DNA of 64,000 bases from Sphingorhabdus sp. SMR4y (GCF_002218195.1 NZ_CP022336.1:1-64000); one strand, 5' to 3'; numbered from the stretch's first letter, positions 27,301 through 34,888 are shown. The notes: a model not told the origin generated them from the letters alone. Made by a program: numbers and translations.

Positions 27301-28943
27301 TTGATTGTGCCTCCAACATTACCAGATCCGGCGCGCAAAATGACATCACCGCTGGCCCCGACAAGGCCACCGCCACTTACATTTATATCTATCTGATTCC
27401 GTGCTTCAAGTTGGAGATCGTAAGACCTGCCGAAACTGTTCGCGAAGACCGAGCCGTTCGTGGCTGCTGACGTGGCGATGATCGCATTCGTTGCAAAGCT
27501 TGAAACCGACGCGCCGAATCTAGCATTCTGAAAATGGATGTTTGCATCCGAATCTGCCGCCTGTTTGTCAAAGGCAAAGCTGGCGTTGGTCTGGTCGCCC
27601 GTCGTTGCGACATTGGCGCCGGCGCTGAGCACAACATTGCCATTGACGATCGAGGCCGTAGCGGCTTGCTGATAGCCGACACTTCCGCCGACCAGCATGG
27701 TCAGTGCGTCATTTTTGGGTACGGCCACCATGTAGATCGTCCGAGCATCGGCATCGGTTATCGCACCTCCATTGTCAAAGGTCGGGGATGATGATTCTCC
27801 GCCTGTCGTGCCGCTATGCACAACACCATTGGCATCGCCGGTTCCTACGCCGATCGAAATGTCGAAAAGGCCGTTGTTGATCGTCAGTTCCGCTTGCTCG
27901 GCTGCAACATAGGCTGCTGAACCGTTGACGTTTACGGATCCGTCCTGAACGACGCGCGGTGCCACCATGGCGACGTAATTGCTGCCATTGGCGGTTGCGT
28001 TGATTGTGGCGCCATCTTCGATGATTATGGAAGATGTGCTGCCGGCTGGTCCGCTGACACTCATGGTGCTGCCGATAGTCTCGATATTGTTCGTGGTGAG
28101 CAACAGTCCACCCACATCAAAGCTGGAACCGGCACCGACCACGATACCGCCGGGACTGTAGAACCAGATATTGCCGCCGACGGCTCCCGTATCAGAGCCC
28201 AGTCTGCTTGCAACATTGCCGCTGAAGGCTATGCCGCGGGGATCGCCCGCCGTCGTGGTGCCAACCGGCAATATCCGGTTGAGGATCGTATAACCCGCAG
28301 CCGGCCCGACAAAGGTCAGGGTCGTGCCAGCGGGCAGGATGTTGATCAGGTCGTCGCTGTCCGCTGTATCATAAGGAGTCCAGTTGATGACATTTTGTGG
28401 CCCAAAGGTGGTAATAATATCGGAGTTGCCACCTCTCGTCACGGACGCGACTGCTGTCACGTTATCGATAGAAGCCTGAAACGAGCTGTTGGTGTCAATT
28501 CTTGCACCGATGGCATGCGGCTGATTGATAGCGGTCATCCCGGTACGGACGGAGCTCGGGATGTCATTGATCGCGGTCGGTGTCACCGGCTGTGAAATCC
28601 GGATATTCATATCGGGCAGCGGTGCGACGGGCGCACTGATCCGGATATCGTTGACCGGAAGCGGCGAGAGGGGGGCTGAAATCCGGACATCAGCGCCGGG
28701 CAATGGAGCGAGCGGGGCGCTGATTCTGATGTCATTGGCCGGCAGTGGTGACAGAGGCGCCGAAATCCGGATATCACGCGGGCTGAAATCGGGGGCTCTC
28801 AAGGCCGACTGGGCTTCAGCGGGTTGCGGAGCGGTTGCCAGCAGGAAAGCGGCCGCTGCTATCGAACTCCCCGACAGCCAGCGCATCTTGCCCACGGTTC
28901 GGCTGTTGTTCGGGCGGGCGCTGCTCTGTGATCGCTTGCTCAT
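18372..28943 (-). CDS. Giant two-partner-secretion exoprotein (TpsA, filamentous haemagglutinin-like)
   Basis: The 3,523-residue product is the last gene of the minus-strand CHAT/CHASE2/FecR/TpsB locus, 49 bases after the TpsB gene. The ATG has AGGACAGGA upstream. Features in order: an extended signal region (basic start, hydrophobic 22-38, cleavage near AEAQ); five tandem 14-residue repeats (57-126); a TPS/haemagglutinin-type N-terminal region with VINWTPYDTADSDDLINILP and GGNIWFYSPGGIVVGAG; a very Gly/Asn-rich segment; then thousands of residues of beta-helix repeats (DxNLxASGxI, GGDITxxS). An 80-residue block is duplicated. Only two Cys pairs are seen, CVEGNIC in the middle and CVIIDPSSC about 115 residues from the end. 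The tail is acidic. It is probably an exported adhesin or matrix-like fibre; the ligand is unknown. Confidence 0.9.
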   Translation of the reverse strand: MSKRSQSSARPNNSRTVGKMRWLSGSSIAAAAFLLATAPQPAEAQSALRAPDFSPRDIRISAPLSPLPANDIRISAPLAPLPGADVRISAPLSPLPVNDIRISAPVAPLPDMNIRISQPVTPTAINDIPSSVRTGMTAINQPHAIGARIDTNSSFQASIDNVTAVASVTRGGNSDIITTFGPQNVINWTPYDTADSDDLINILPAGTTLTFVGPAAGYTILNRILPVGTTTAGDPRGIAFSGNVASRLGSDTGAVGGNIWFYSPGGIVVGAGSSFDVGGLLLTTNNIETIGSTMSVSGPAGSTSSIIIEDGATINATANGSNYVAMVAPRVVQDGSVNVNGSAAYVAAEQAELTINNGLFDISIGVGTGDANGVVHSGTTGGESSSPTFDNGGAITDADARTIYMVAVPKNDALTMLVGGSVGYQQAATASIVNGNVVLSAGANVATTGDQTNASFAFDKQAADSDANIHFQNARFGASVSSFATNAIIATSAATNGSVFANSFGRSYDLQLEARNQIDINVSGGGLVGASGDVILRAGSGNVGGTINFNIEGFGFADTTPVFSSLTTGGDFIVDTSATGLDDFFNVRDNGGTGIGQDATAGAININIDGGDLLVGGAAQFNASAQGGKGEIQNGSGQGGNINLNISDGTFDITGTTFFDSQVISAQSLKIGGSGPGQLGSDSVAGNISLNLSGGAVTTGGMVFSLGAAASSGDASGGAQSNDASAGAFDLTVTGGTHVIDDILIFATADASSGSFNAAGEERSGFASSGGANLLIDGGSLTINSDLDAELSTYGITPSAATDRATITVQNGATLAVDGDLFISTRAFNGSDSVTSAGGSVSILADNGSITAGGLFLSSSAKPNNQFFFSGQDEGKDFQAGDINIVARNGGSLTAGFSFFQASGTGNDTIAGNGTGGDILINADDGSIEFTDFLGIDASGIGGVGGNDENPESLGIGRGGDVTFRVQGSSGSMTFADLDVDSDGSISVGGEGGAPRFEGDGGLGFGGDITFDLLGGTFVADDITIGSDGSGGGGGDLFTLPGTPTSLDVTPMADPEDLTLAVSPFAGGVSAGDGGDGQGGDVTFNLNGGNASVTNLTISANGFGGNGANGDINIGTAGGAGGSGIGGNAVFNAQAGSLTVTNTLTVSAEGNNQNIAPYGSYGAGGFGYGSDGGNGGDGIGGTATFNLDGSATINAGNIIISTSADGGNGGDSTNAGNGPIQAGTGGLGGNATGGNATFNNNAGTLGFGQLSVTSIGAGGNGGDVFGFSTGEADNIAGNGGTGTGGNAIININQDDLNNPIYIVDASGVGGDGGQGLDGGDGGAAFGGVAAINVNNATADPDDPTIIANATGGNGGFGMLDSANNITGISGAGGAATGGTARLEVTGAGGNIDLGFIILEANATGGNGADGIYSFGVGLDGGDGGSGGDANGGTVELVARTGGTINVTSGDFTMTSTGAGGNGGNGGNSYNSTAGDAGNGGDGTGGTARLLAQGGTISGNDLNLTTAGLGGDGGTRGYYGAYGTNGANGTGGAGTGGTGITEVQEGSPGILTFANVTIDSSGTGGGGPIAGIGAGGRIEITDSSTDPAGLISFDSLTAYAFDAALGTGTGSATTLLGGFFATGNSGAISILGDLDVDVAGNIQFDLDGDGQVTVGGNATLISGQNIFVDHSNNSTPVNSIDVSGDFAATAQADFISTAGSRINAAGSASVRTGQNATVADIAGVGLVDISAMWDANVTNAAVTGTVTTVTLGAGTFVLGPQMLIQAGHDPMGGSFPTFDPSYSATIDGDVTSAGFITVNAGGNALFQSGSNTISDNGLIVQTGDDIIIETGASLVAGNAPATSPNTANPFPDTNNLILQAGALTPLISTPFTPIASIVAAGDLDANDFAVVMSANAIDGLGGTITASSISADINDAPSNAVITAIGQSDDNGLLNGQCVEGNICLGTLDADNFVHIGQASNNDVVQGIIESGTVSANEILVTTRRDIIMGTDGIATILDASNQFLVESIEGDVDLREASVGSASILVSAVNGSLLGSASLTSASDIGITVGADISAAQIDTGGQLTSIANIGGAFEASYTVPGSITVNTLTQSGNANINIVAGGDINLGRINLPNARSITLTASTGDAFLGSNSSASSISVLGNNVGFNDLLSSGIITLNATAGDVVGAGPGNLTAGSTIDLDATGNITFGLLSGPGAATADAGGNISFVTATAESVRFNAGGDIVGGDVDASNNTLASNVAVLNAGGSITAGTINAIDGIDIDGDGNVDVSSLIGGFADILTTGAVDIGNADTLRLEALGSSISLGTANITSNAFAASGAMVLTATTGAITITDATTASATTLDAATDINIGSLSASGTFDATAGADVALGNTSGQRVVVDAGGDITGLSATAPTSTLISNVVNLTSGGTIDVDTISATGDVNLDASGAIISDLIQGQFIDLVAAGSATIGSIIGTRLDGTTAGIDLGSATITTNGFAASGFITLDATSGAAIVGTANSTNNTAILGASVTLNNGSIGGDLTLDATAGDIDGNGTITVGGGIDLAATGLVGFGDLEAQGGTFTVDAGSDINFAAATSSNAISMTAGGSINGGDLNAVNALDLDGGNIAIGNANATNINFNSGANILFDSISSPNGVTLTASSGTIGVNSTGGDITVSGAGAAINLFANNVDVGALTTNSGDILISAAQNIALGSAATATGTPTAASIGLLAGGNITATGTLGAGEDVSIRALGDVALANVSTGDDFIVQADGAISLAGATSSGAGIDLFALSFDTANAGQSGSIAFASETATGSNILLTSGADISATGTLNASDDIAVTASGTPSLANVISGGNSSITGTSVTLNNGTIGGDLTLNATGGDIDGTGTITVGGGIDLDATGNVGFGDLEAQGGTFTVDAAGNISFNSATSSDDMALNAGGGINGSDIDSAGAVTVESGDAISLDSIAGAGDIAIVANNASDITVGSLSGGSNIDVSTQGGFVADETSADQSGTGQIVIAADSGITLRNVTGNDIGLTAADGLVSVTNNVDVTNLLAASGAAVSIITQQDMSVAAEATGGDIGLSSATNIDVQQAVASGDIVIAAGGSATIDDTTGGSTSTSAVASAGGDITITAADDILINSMVAAANGLQLTAGGLIDIQASAVGTNIRTVSADMEIGSAGSLGQTDLTGDIQIFSDGTTQMVLGDGTDISGSFSLKNDEFSRIHSGGDLTITAVPTSLGGFDMVVQDLTVLVSDNVSGPQSANIGLGNSLNLVSGQSITVVGLLDFTNGNADSGLGLTAGEDLFIDAASGIIQMTDANGEYAGSGTLSITATNIYAMTSQALADIAGFGAADIDLRLADSDGIDLADGLIRADNILMTIGDNLLIQNTATGTDYADRRGFTAGTLSVVGASTGTANIVINGIVGGATGLDAIPAVDITADFDAGSTINGCVIIDPSSCVPLPGADGIPTFDPVQDVIDEEVTPEKYVVDPFASNTIEIKRNPDPAEDPLIDEPVTGAGNEDLWVNGAGEDEDEQEQEPEPAE
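20161..20427 (-). repeat. Internal duplicate copy 2 in the TpsA exoprotein gene
   Basis: This segment encodes LTLNATGGDIDGTGTITVGG and the following VGFGDLEAQGGTFTVDA. It closely matches the segment at 21153-21424, with a few substitutions over about 80 residues. It is a direct repeat about 1 kb apart. Confidence 0.75.
21153..21424 (-). repeat. Internal duplicate copy 1 in the TpsA exoprotein gene
   Basis: This segment encodes LTLDATAGDIDGNGTITVGG and VGFGDLEAQGGTFTVDA, the partner of the copy at 20161-20427. The near identity in both DNA and protein suggests a recent duplication or gene conversion within the gene. Confidence 0.75.
24215..25870 (-). repeat. Gly/Asn-rich repetitive segment of the TpsA exoprotein
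   Basis: The protein here is dominated by GGNGG, GAGGNGGD, GTGGNA and GGDGG units between short beta-forming stretches. On the DNA it appears as irregular CCGCCATTGCC-like repeats. It is degenerate, has no spacers and is not a CRISPR array. Confidence 0.65.
28566..28775 (-). repeat. Five tandem 42-base repeats near the TpsA N-terminus
   Basis: They encode DIRISAPLSPLPAN, DIRISAPLAPLPGA, DVRISAPLSPLPVN, DIRISAPVAPLPDM and NIRISQPVTPTAIN (residues 57-126), directly after the signal peptide. The period is exactly 14 residues; the last copy is the most diverged. Confidence 0.85.
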
Positions 28944-28992
28944 GATCCTGTCCTCGGTTGCACTGCGGCTGGTCTATGGTCGAATGTCGGTG

Positions 28993-30786
28993 TCATCTAC
29001 GCTTCCAGGGGGCAAGCTGGACGGTCAGTGTCAGCAATGCCCGCGCGTCCTGGCGGCGGGTCTGGAACGGAGCCCGTTTCAGCGGCACGACGCCGGTCAG
29101 GTCCAGACTGGCCTGCTGGCCAATCGTCATGCGCAGCCCGCCACCGACGGAGTAGAGCTTCTGGGGATCGCCGGGAACATTTTTGTTCCAGACGCTCATC
29201 AGGTCGAAAAACATATAGGGCTGGAACGCGATGCTTTCGGGTGTTTCGGGCATCAGCGAACCGTAGCTGACTTCCGTCTGCAGGCCATAGCCGCTGTCGC
29301 CGATGATTGTGCCGGGATCATAGCCGCGACCCGTGGTGTAATTGCCGCCCGACACTTCTTCGTAGGAGAAGAGGGCGTCAGGAGAATATTGCAGGCGGGG
29401 TTTCAGCGTCAGTGCCAGCAGCGGCGTCGGCCGGAAGTCGATCCGGGCCTGTCCCCTGATGACAAAGGCGGTCGGGTCACCGTCCGCGCGGGTCGGCAAA
29501 ACGGTCTGGCCGATGCAGTTGACGAAGGCCGGGCCGCAGCCCTCGCTGGCGCCCAATATATCCAGTCCCTGCCGGATTTCCAGCGATCCGCCCATTCCCC
29601 ATTTCGGTTCGAAAGCGGAATAGCCGCCGCGGCCGGAAATGCTGTCTGAATCGATCTGGTTAAAATCGACCCGGGCAAAGGCGACGCTCAGCCGGTCTTC
29701 GTTGGTGCGGACACCCAGAAGGTCGGTGCGCTGGTCAATATACTCGAGGCCGATTGTGCCGAATATATTGCGGTCTTGCTTGCGGACAAAGGGATAGCTT
29801 GCATAGGCGCTGGCCACCATTGTCTCAGAATTGATGTCAAGACCACCAGTCAGATCGGGTTTTGTCCAGGCATAAGTGAAATTGCCGCCAAATTTCAGGC
29901 CTTCGCCACCGACGGTGAATTCATGGCCGACCTGCAGGACCTGCTGTTCCTTGAAATCGGCTGTCGAATAACCGCTGATCACGGTTTCATCGCCCAGTCC
30001 GGTCAGTCCGTTGAACCGCACTCTCGCCAGCCCTCCGAAACGCCCGACCGCCTTGGAACCGAAATTCTGGATATTGATGTCGGCATAGACCGGCGTGCGG
30101 ATCACGTTGAACTCGCCGACAACCTCGCCGGGCTGCCCGCCGGATTCAGCCGAAACCGGCCGCAGCGAGAGTCGGACGTCCAGACCCGGTATATCGCGGG
30201 CGAGCAACAGATAGCGGTCCGCCGTGTTGATATTGAACACCGGCTGCGCGGCCAGTTTCTCGATATATTTTTGCAACAGGGTTTCGGAGGGGCCGGCATC
30301 GCCGCGCACCTGCACCGCTGTCATCCGGGCCATCAGCACATCGAAGCGGACATTGCCGTCGTCAATTGTCTGCGGCGGGACCTGTACGGCGGCCAGATAG
30401 CCGTTGCTGCGCAGAATGGTTGCGGCCCGGTCGCGAATATCACAAACCACCGAAACGGGAACGTTCTGACCGATGTAATCGGTATAGGACGAGCGTAGCG
30501 ACAGGGGGTCGACCGAAATCAGGCCAGTGAAATCAACCGCTTTCAGGGTGAACCGGACATCGGAAAATTCGGGTCCGGCGAGCGGGCAGGCGGATCGTTC
30601 CACTTCGCCGTCCAGGGCTAGCGGCTGGGCCTGTCCTTTCAGCGCCTCGTCGATGACGCCGCGCTGGATTTCCTCTCTTGTCGGTGCTGCAGCAGACGAT
30701 TGTCCCCACGCCGGTAGAGCAGATACGAACATGGTCAAGGCCGCCGTCAGGGCCGTTGTTTTTAGCAAAGTGCGCGAACGCGTCAT
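28993..30786 (-). CDS. TpsB outer-membrane transporter (ShlB/FhaC/HecB family)
   Basis: The ATG at 30786 (GGGGA upstream) is chosen because it starts a normal signal peptide ending PAWGQ; the open frame extends 36 codons further without one. The 597-residue product then has a POTRA region (about 80-165, with FTLKAVDFTGL and IRDRAATILRSNGYLAAVQV), a second POTRA-like part with YLLLARDIPGLDV, and an FhaC-type 16-strand barrel. The C-terminus (VQLAPWKRR) lacks the usual terminal Phe. TpsB proteins export and fold their TpsA partner, here the giant exoprotein 49 bases downstream. An IS630 element now sits directly upstream and may cut it off from the original promoter. Confidence 0.9.
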   Translation of the reverse strand: MTRSRTLLKTTALTAALTMFVSALPAWGQSSAAAPTREEIQRGVIDEALKGQAQPLALDGEVERSACPLAGPEFSDVRFTLKAVDFTGLISVDPLSLRSSYTDYIGQNVPVSVVCDIRDRAATILRSNGYLAAVQVPPQTIDDGNVRFDVLMARMTAVQVRGDAGPSETLLQKYIEKLAAQPVFNINTADRYLLLARDIPGLDVRLSLRPVSAESGGQPGEVVGEFNVIRTPVYADINIQNFGSKAVGRFGGLARVRFNGLTGLGDETVISGYSTADFKEQQVLQVGHEFTVGGEGLKFGGNFTYAWTKPDLTGGLDINSETMVASAYASYPFVRKQDRNIFGTIGLEYIDQRTDLLGVRTNEDRLSVAFARVDFNQIDSDSISGRGGYSAFEPKWGMGGSLEIRQGLDILGASEGCGPAFVNCIGQTVLPTRADGDPTAFVIRGQARIDFRPTPLLALTLKPRLQYSPDALFSYEEVSGGNYTTGRGYDPGTIIGDSGYGLQTEVSYGSLMPETPESIAFQPYMFFDLMSVWNKNVPGDPQKLYSVGGGLRMTIGQQASLDLTGVVPLKRAPFQTRRQDARALLTLTVQLAPWKRR

Positions 30787-30887
30787 ATATATCCCCGTGT
30801 GTTGGCAATCCCGGCGCGACCCATGGAACCACCATGGCGGCTGTGCCGTCCCGGTGTCAGCGGGAACGGCAGAATGTAGCCGGAACC

Positions 30888-30889
30888 TA
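30888..30889. repeat. TA target-site duplication, left copy
   Basis: TA directly precedes the left terminal repeat of the IS630-family element; the matching TA is at 32049-32050. IS630/Tc1/mariner elements insert at and duplicate TA. Confidence 0.8.
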
Positions 30890-30907
30890 GTCATCTGGAA
30901 TTGAAGT
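30890..30907. repeat. IS630 element left terminal inverted repeat
   Basis: GTCATCTGGAATTGAAGT matches the right end in inverted orientation at 14 of 18 positions. Confidence 0.8.
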
Positions 30908-30953
30908 AAGTATCATTGTATATGCTCTGTTTGAACAGACAGGAGCATTGGTA

Positions 30954-32051
30954 ATGGTAGGCAGGCAGGCGGGTTTGGTCGTATTGAGCGGCGAGGACCG
31001 CTTTTTTCTTGAAGGGCAGGTTCGCAGGCACAAGGTGCCGCGCTCGTTGTCGGATCGATGCCGGATGATTCTGCTATGCGCGGAGGGATTGCAGAGCAAG
31101 GAAGTTGCGCAACGCCTCGGTGTCCACGAGCACACAGTTGGCAAATGGCGACGGCGGTTTGTACAGGATGGCATTGAAGGGCTGACCGACGAATATCGTT
31201 CGGGACGACCACGAACGGTATCAGATGCGCAGGTGGCTCAGGTGATCGAGCGCACGCTGAACAGCACGCCGAAGGATGCCACCCATTGGTCAATCCGCAC
31301 GATGGCAGCCGAGACCGGGCTGTCGCACACTACCATCCGGCGGATCTGGTCTGCCTTTGGCCTGCAACCGCACCGCTCACAGACGTTCAAACTGTCTACC
31401 GACCCTTTGTTCGTCGATAAGGTGCAGGATATTGTCGGCCTCTATTTGTCGCCGCCAAACCGGGCGGTCGTGCTGTGCGTAGACGAAAAATCCCAGATCC
31501 AGGCGCTGGACCGTGAGCAACCGGTCTTGCCTATGGCACCCGGTGTGGCCGAACGCAGAACACATACCTACATCCGCAATGGTACGACGTCCTTGTTCGC
31601 TGCGCTCGACATCGCCACCGGCGCCGTGATCGGCAAATGCTACAAGCGGCACCGGGCCACCGAGTTCCTCGACTTCCTCAAGAGAATCGACGCCGAGATA
31701 CCCGAAGGACCGGACATACACCTCGTGATGGACAACTACGCCACCCACAAGACGCCAAAGGTCAAGGCCTGGCTGGCGCGCCGCCCGCATTGGCATGTTC
31801 ACTTCACGCCGACATCGGCATCCTGGATCAATCAGGTCGAACGCTGGTTTGCAGAGTTGACGCGCAAGCAGTTGCAACGCGGTGTCCATCGATCAACGGC
31901 AGAACTCGAAGCCGACATTGTCGCCTTCATCGCAGCACATAATGAAAATCCCAAACCCTACAAATGGGTCAAATCCGCCGACGAAATCCTCGCCGCCGTC
32001 AAACGCTTCTGTCAAAAAACAATGAGCCGAACTTCAGATTCAGGTGACTAG
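30954..32051 (+). CDS. IS630 family transposase
   Basis: The ATG at 30954 has AGGAG 8 bases upstream and gives 365 residues, the full length for the family. An N-terminal helix-turn-helix ([20 protein letters not shown]) is followed by a second HTH-like part and the DDE catalytic domain: Asp in VLCVDEKSQ, Asp in [10 protein letters not shown] and Glu in INQVERWF. All three acidic residues are present, so the enzyme is probably active. The stop codon TAG is formed by the TA of the target duplication plus the first host base, so the element does not carry its own complete stop. Confidence 0.95.
   Translation: MVGRQAGLVVLSGEDRFFLEGQVRRHKVPRSLSDRCRMILLCAEGLQSKEVAQRLGVHEHTVGKWRRRFVQDGIEGLTDEYRSGRPRTVSDAQVAQVIERTLNSTPKDATHWSIRTMAAETGLSHTTIRRIWSAFGLQPHRSQTFKLSTDPLFVDKVQDIVGLYLSPPNRAVVLCVDEKSQIQALDREQPVLPMAPGVAERRTHTYIRNGTTSLFAALDIATGAVIGKCYKRHRATEFLDFLKRIDAEIPEGPDIHLVMDNYATHKTPKVKAWLARRPHWHVHFTPTSASWINQVERWFAELTRKQLQRGVHRSTAELEADIVAFIAAHNENPKPYKWVKSADEILAAVKRFCQKTMSRTSDSGD
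32031..32048. repeat. IS630 element right terminal inverted repeat
   Basis: Inward-facing copy of the left repeat (14 of 18 identical), directly followed by the TA duplication at 32049-32050. Confidence 0.8.
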
Positions 32052-32848
32052 CCCTGATCCGCCGTTTCCTTGTTATTCGCATTGAGAGTCTCGACCAGCA
32101 GATCCAGTTGGCCGGTGCAGCCTTTCTCGATCAGCATTGCTGCCGTGTCATCAAGATCGGCCGGCTCCGTTTCCAGAAGCACGAAATTCACCTCGACCGA
32201 TTGCGGGACGCTGGATCCCAGCAGACGATAGCTCGCGCCGTCGGTCACCGGCAGCTCATCCTTTGGCCAGGCCTTCAGCGGGTTGCCCTTTCGCCACGCG
32301 ATTTCGGTGACATTGCCGCTCGTCGGTTCGACGATCGAGGCAGTGGCCGAGCCGGTATAGTCAGGCCGCCAGACCACCAGCCCTTTCGGATCGGTGACAC
32401 AGAATTTCCCCCCCTTGGTCACGTCGAGAAACCAGAGATTGGGATTGCTCGGGGTGACCACAGCAGCACTGCTGTCGCCGCGCACTGCTCCGGTCCTGGC
32501 CCGGCGGCTGCCACGATTGTTGATGAAGCTGGACAGCCGGGTCGAGGCGCTTGAAGCCGTGCTGCTTCCCTGGGCCAGAGAGAAGGTTCCGGGGCCCGAC
32601 AGGACGCGGGTGCCCGACCGGGTCAAAATGGTGACCTTGTCCTGCGCCTTCAGCGTGATTTTCGCATCATTGCCCATTTTCTTGCCCGCCGGATAGGCGC
32701 TGGCCGAAGGTCCGGTCGAGCGTACGACCATATTTTGTGCCAGGGCGGCGCTCCCGGCGCCAAACAGCAGAACCGTACCGAGAGCCGCTTTCGCAAAGCC
32801 GGGAAGAATCTTTCCGGGCCGTGCCAGAATATGTTTATCCAAGTGCAT
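32048..32848 (-). CDS. FecR-like periplasmic protein of the CHAT/TPS locus
   Basis: The ATG at 32848 (GGAG 6 bases upstream) overlaps the end of the cyclase gene by 14 bases; an ATG at 32860 without a good ribosome binding site is the alternative. The 266-residue product has a signal peptide (ending SAALAQ), then a FecR-type region: [30 protein letters not shown] and LSGPGTF. A basic Ser/Arg-rich linker follows, then a C-terminal beta domain. In classical systems FecR relays a signal across the envelope; here there is no sigma factor gene next to it, so the partner may be the CHASE2 or CHAT protein. Its TAG stop is made of the IS target TA plus the first IS base; the ancestral stop was also TAG. 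Confidence 0.7.
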   Translation of the reverse strand: MHLDKHILARPGKILPGFAKAALGTVLLFGAGSAALAQNMVVRSTGPSASAYPAGKKMGNDAKITLKAQDKVTILTRSGTRVLSGPGTFSLAQGSSTASSASTRLSSFINNRGSRRARTGAVRGDSSAAVVTPSNPNLWFLDVTKGGKFCVTDPKGLVVWRPDYTGSATASIVEPTSGNVTEIAWRKGNPLKAWPKDELPVTDGASYRLLGSSVPQSVEVNFVLLETEPADLDDTAAMLIEKGCTGQLDLLVETLNANNKETADQG

Positions 32849-34886
32849 AGCTTTCTCCATTTTTGGTCTTTTTCAATCGTTTGAGCAAATTGGCGAGGCC
32901 CAGATCCTCACCATATTGCTGGATCATGGCACCCAGTGCCTGAACGGAATCATTATCACCCTTTGCGTGGGCCGCTATGACCGCGGTCACTGCCGCACGA
33001 TCTTTCTCTTCCCATTCGGGAATCGGTTCAAACACGTCTACCGGTGTCGAACGGCCGCGGAGCGTGATCCGGCCCATCGGGCGGAACCAGTCAAGACCGG
33101 TTCTTTCCATCGCCTCCCGGCTCAGCAATATCTTGGTGTCCAGCGCCTTGTTGGCCGCTTCCAGGCGGGCTGCCGTATTCATGGCATCGCCCAGCGCGGT
33201 ATATTGGATACGGCCCTCGCCGCCGAAATTGCCGACAATCGCATCGCCATAATGCATGCCGACGCGGGTCCGCCCGATTGGCGGCACACCTTCGGGGACA
33301 TTCTTGCGAAATTCCTCGCCGGCCTGGTAGAGCGCATAGGCCGCCTTGGCTGCGCGTTCGCCGTCGTCGGGATAGGAGAGGGGAGCGCCCCAGAAAGTGA
33401 CCAGCGCATCGCCGACGAACTTGTCGATTGTGCCGCCATATTCCAGCGCCACCTCGCTCAGCCGGTCGAGATAGTCATTGAGCAGATAGGCGACCATTTC
33501 CGGCTCGATCGCATGGGTCAATTTGGTGAACCCCTCGAGATCGGTAAAGACCGCGAATATTTTGCGCTTCTCGCCGTGGAGCGCCAGCTTTTCGGGGTCT
33601 TTCAGAATTTCGGTGGCGATGGATTTTGGCAGATATTTGCCCAGCGCATTTTGCGCAAAGGCGCGCTGTTTGGAATTGATCGTCCGGGCCGCCGAGCCGA
33701 CGGATGCATAGCCGAGCAGCCAGCCGACGCCCCAGCCGAAGGCCGGCAGCGACAATGTATCAATCCCGATATCGTGCAGCACGAAGGGAAAGGTCAGAAA
33801 AAAGACGAACTGGCCGACAAGAATGAAGGCCACTTTCAAGGCATTGCCGACGATCAGTGCCGACAGGCCGCCGCAAATCGCCACGATCAGGGCGGCCAGC
33901 CACAGGGTCCAGGCCGGGATCGGGCTGGGCAGGTCATCGCTGAGCAGCTGCGCCAGCATATGGGCATGGACTTCCAGCCCGATCATCTTGCCGTCGTCGC
34001 CCTGGACATCGGCCAGTCCTCCGACAGGTGTTTCGAACCGGTCGCGATCGATGAAGTCGCCGCCGATCAGGACATGCTTGCCGGCGATGAATGATCCCAG
34101 CATCTCGGCGATGGCCGGATCGGCGAAGCTTTCGATCGGGAATTTGTCAAACACCGGAATATCGGTCGCGGTGGGAACATGATAGCGGATGGCGCCGTCA
34201 TTACTGGCGAATTTCGGGTTCGGCCCGGTCAGGGCGATGGCCATGAACGGCGGTGCGCCCGGCCGGTGCGGCGTCCAGCGGCGCTGAACCCCGTCGCTGT
34301 CGGTTTCCAGCTTGATGTCGGTGGGCCGGACATTCTCGGCGCGGACCTCGTCAAAAAACTGCTGCAGAAATTCATGTTCGGCGAACGCGATCTCGGGATT
34401 TTCCTTCGGATCGGCATAAGCCAGAAAGGTCGGTGTCTTCATATTCTTGAAGGTGGAAATCAGCAGCTCGTCATCATCCTGCGGCATCGTGAACAATATA
34501 TCGATGCCGATCGATGCCGGGTTGGCCGCGTCGATCGTTTCAAGCGCTTGCGCCAATATGGTCCGGTCGACCGGGGATCGCTGGCCGGTCAGCTTGAGCG
34601 TATCCTCATTATAGACGACCATCACGATATTCTCGTCCTTGTCGACTTCCGGTGCGAATACGGAGGCGCGCAGATCATAGAGCGCGCGCTCGGCTTCCTG
34701 GATCAGCGGCGTTGTCCAGCTGTAACGGGCCACCAGCAACGCCAGCACCATGAACAATATCGTCGAAGCCAGCCGGATCGGACCAAGCTGATCAAAGAGC
34801 CGGCGCAGGGATTGCAACACGCCCTTCGCGCCTTCCTTGACGTCGCGGTTGTTGGCAACCGGGTCGGTTGGCGGGGCTTCTGCCAT
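32835..34886 (-). CDS. CHASE2-domain class III adenylate cyclase
   Basis: The product has 683 residues. One N-terminal membrane helix (about 39-54) leads to a periplasmic CHASE2 sensor (about 60-325, with NIVMVVYNED, SIGIDILF, HVLIGGDF). Three membrane helices follow (about 326-395), then a cytoplasmic class III cyclase domain (about 440-620). Metal-binding Asp449 (FTDLEGFT) and Asp493 (VGDAL), the purine-selecting pair Lys489 and Asp567, Asn570 and Arg574 are all present, so it should make cAMP. It starts 2 bases after the CHAT gene stop and overlaps the FecR-like gene. It likely turns an envelope signal into cAMP. Confidence 0.92.
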   Translation of the reverse strand: MAEAPPTDPVANNRDVKEGAKGVLQSLRRLFDQLGPIRLASTILFMVLALLVARYSWTTPLIQEAERALYDLRASVFAPEVDKDENIVMVVYNEDTLKLTGQRSPVDRTILAQALETIDAANPASIGIDILFTMPQDDDELLISTFKNMKTPTFLAYADPKENPEIAFAEHEFLQQFFDEVRAENVRPTDIKLETDSDGVQRRWTPHRPGAPPFMAIALTGPNPKFASNDGAIRYHVPTATDIPVFDKFPIESFADPAIAEMLGSFIAGKHVLIGGDFIDRDRFETPVGGLADVQGDDGKMIGLEVHAHMLAQLLSDDLPSPIPAWTLWLAALIVAICGGLSALIVGNALKVAFILVGQFVFFLTFPFVLHDIGIDTLSLPAFGWGVGWLLGYASVGSAARTINSKQRAFAQNALGKYLPKSIATEILKDPEKLALHGEKRKIFAVFTDLEGFTKLTHAIEPEMVAYLLNDYLDRLSEVALEYGGTIDKFVGDALVTFWGAPLSYPDDGERAAKAAYALYQAGEEFRKNVPEGVPPIGRTRVGMHYGDAIVGNFGGEGRIQYTALGDAMNTAARLEAANKALDTKILLSREAMERTGLDWFRPMGRITLRGRSTPVDVFEPIPEWEEKDRAAVTAVIAAHAKGDNDSVQALGAMIQQYGEDLGLANLLKRLKKTKNGESYALG

Positions 34887-34888
34887 CT

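Larger units (their letters stand above)
30890..32048 (+). mobile_element. Complete IS630-family insertion sequence (1,159 bp)
   Basis: The ends are imperfect inverted repeats: GTCATCTGGAATTGAAGT at the left and GTCACCTGAATCTGAAGT read inward from the right (14 of 18 identical). The element is flanked by TA on both sides and holds one intact transposase gene. Its orientation is opposite to the surrounding operon. Removing the element and one TA rejoins the FecR-like gene (stop TAG) with about 100 bases of leader before the tpsB gene, so it landed inside an otherwise continuous five-gene locus. Confidence 0.92.
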
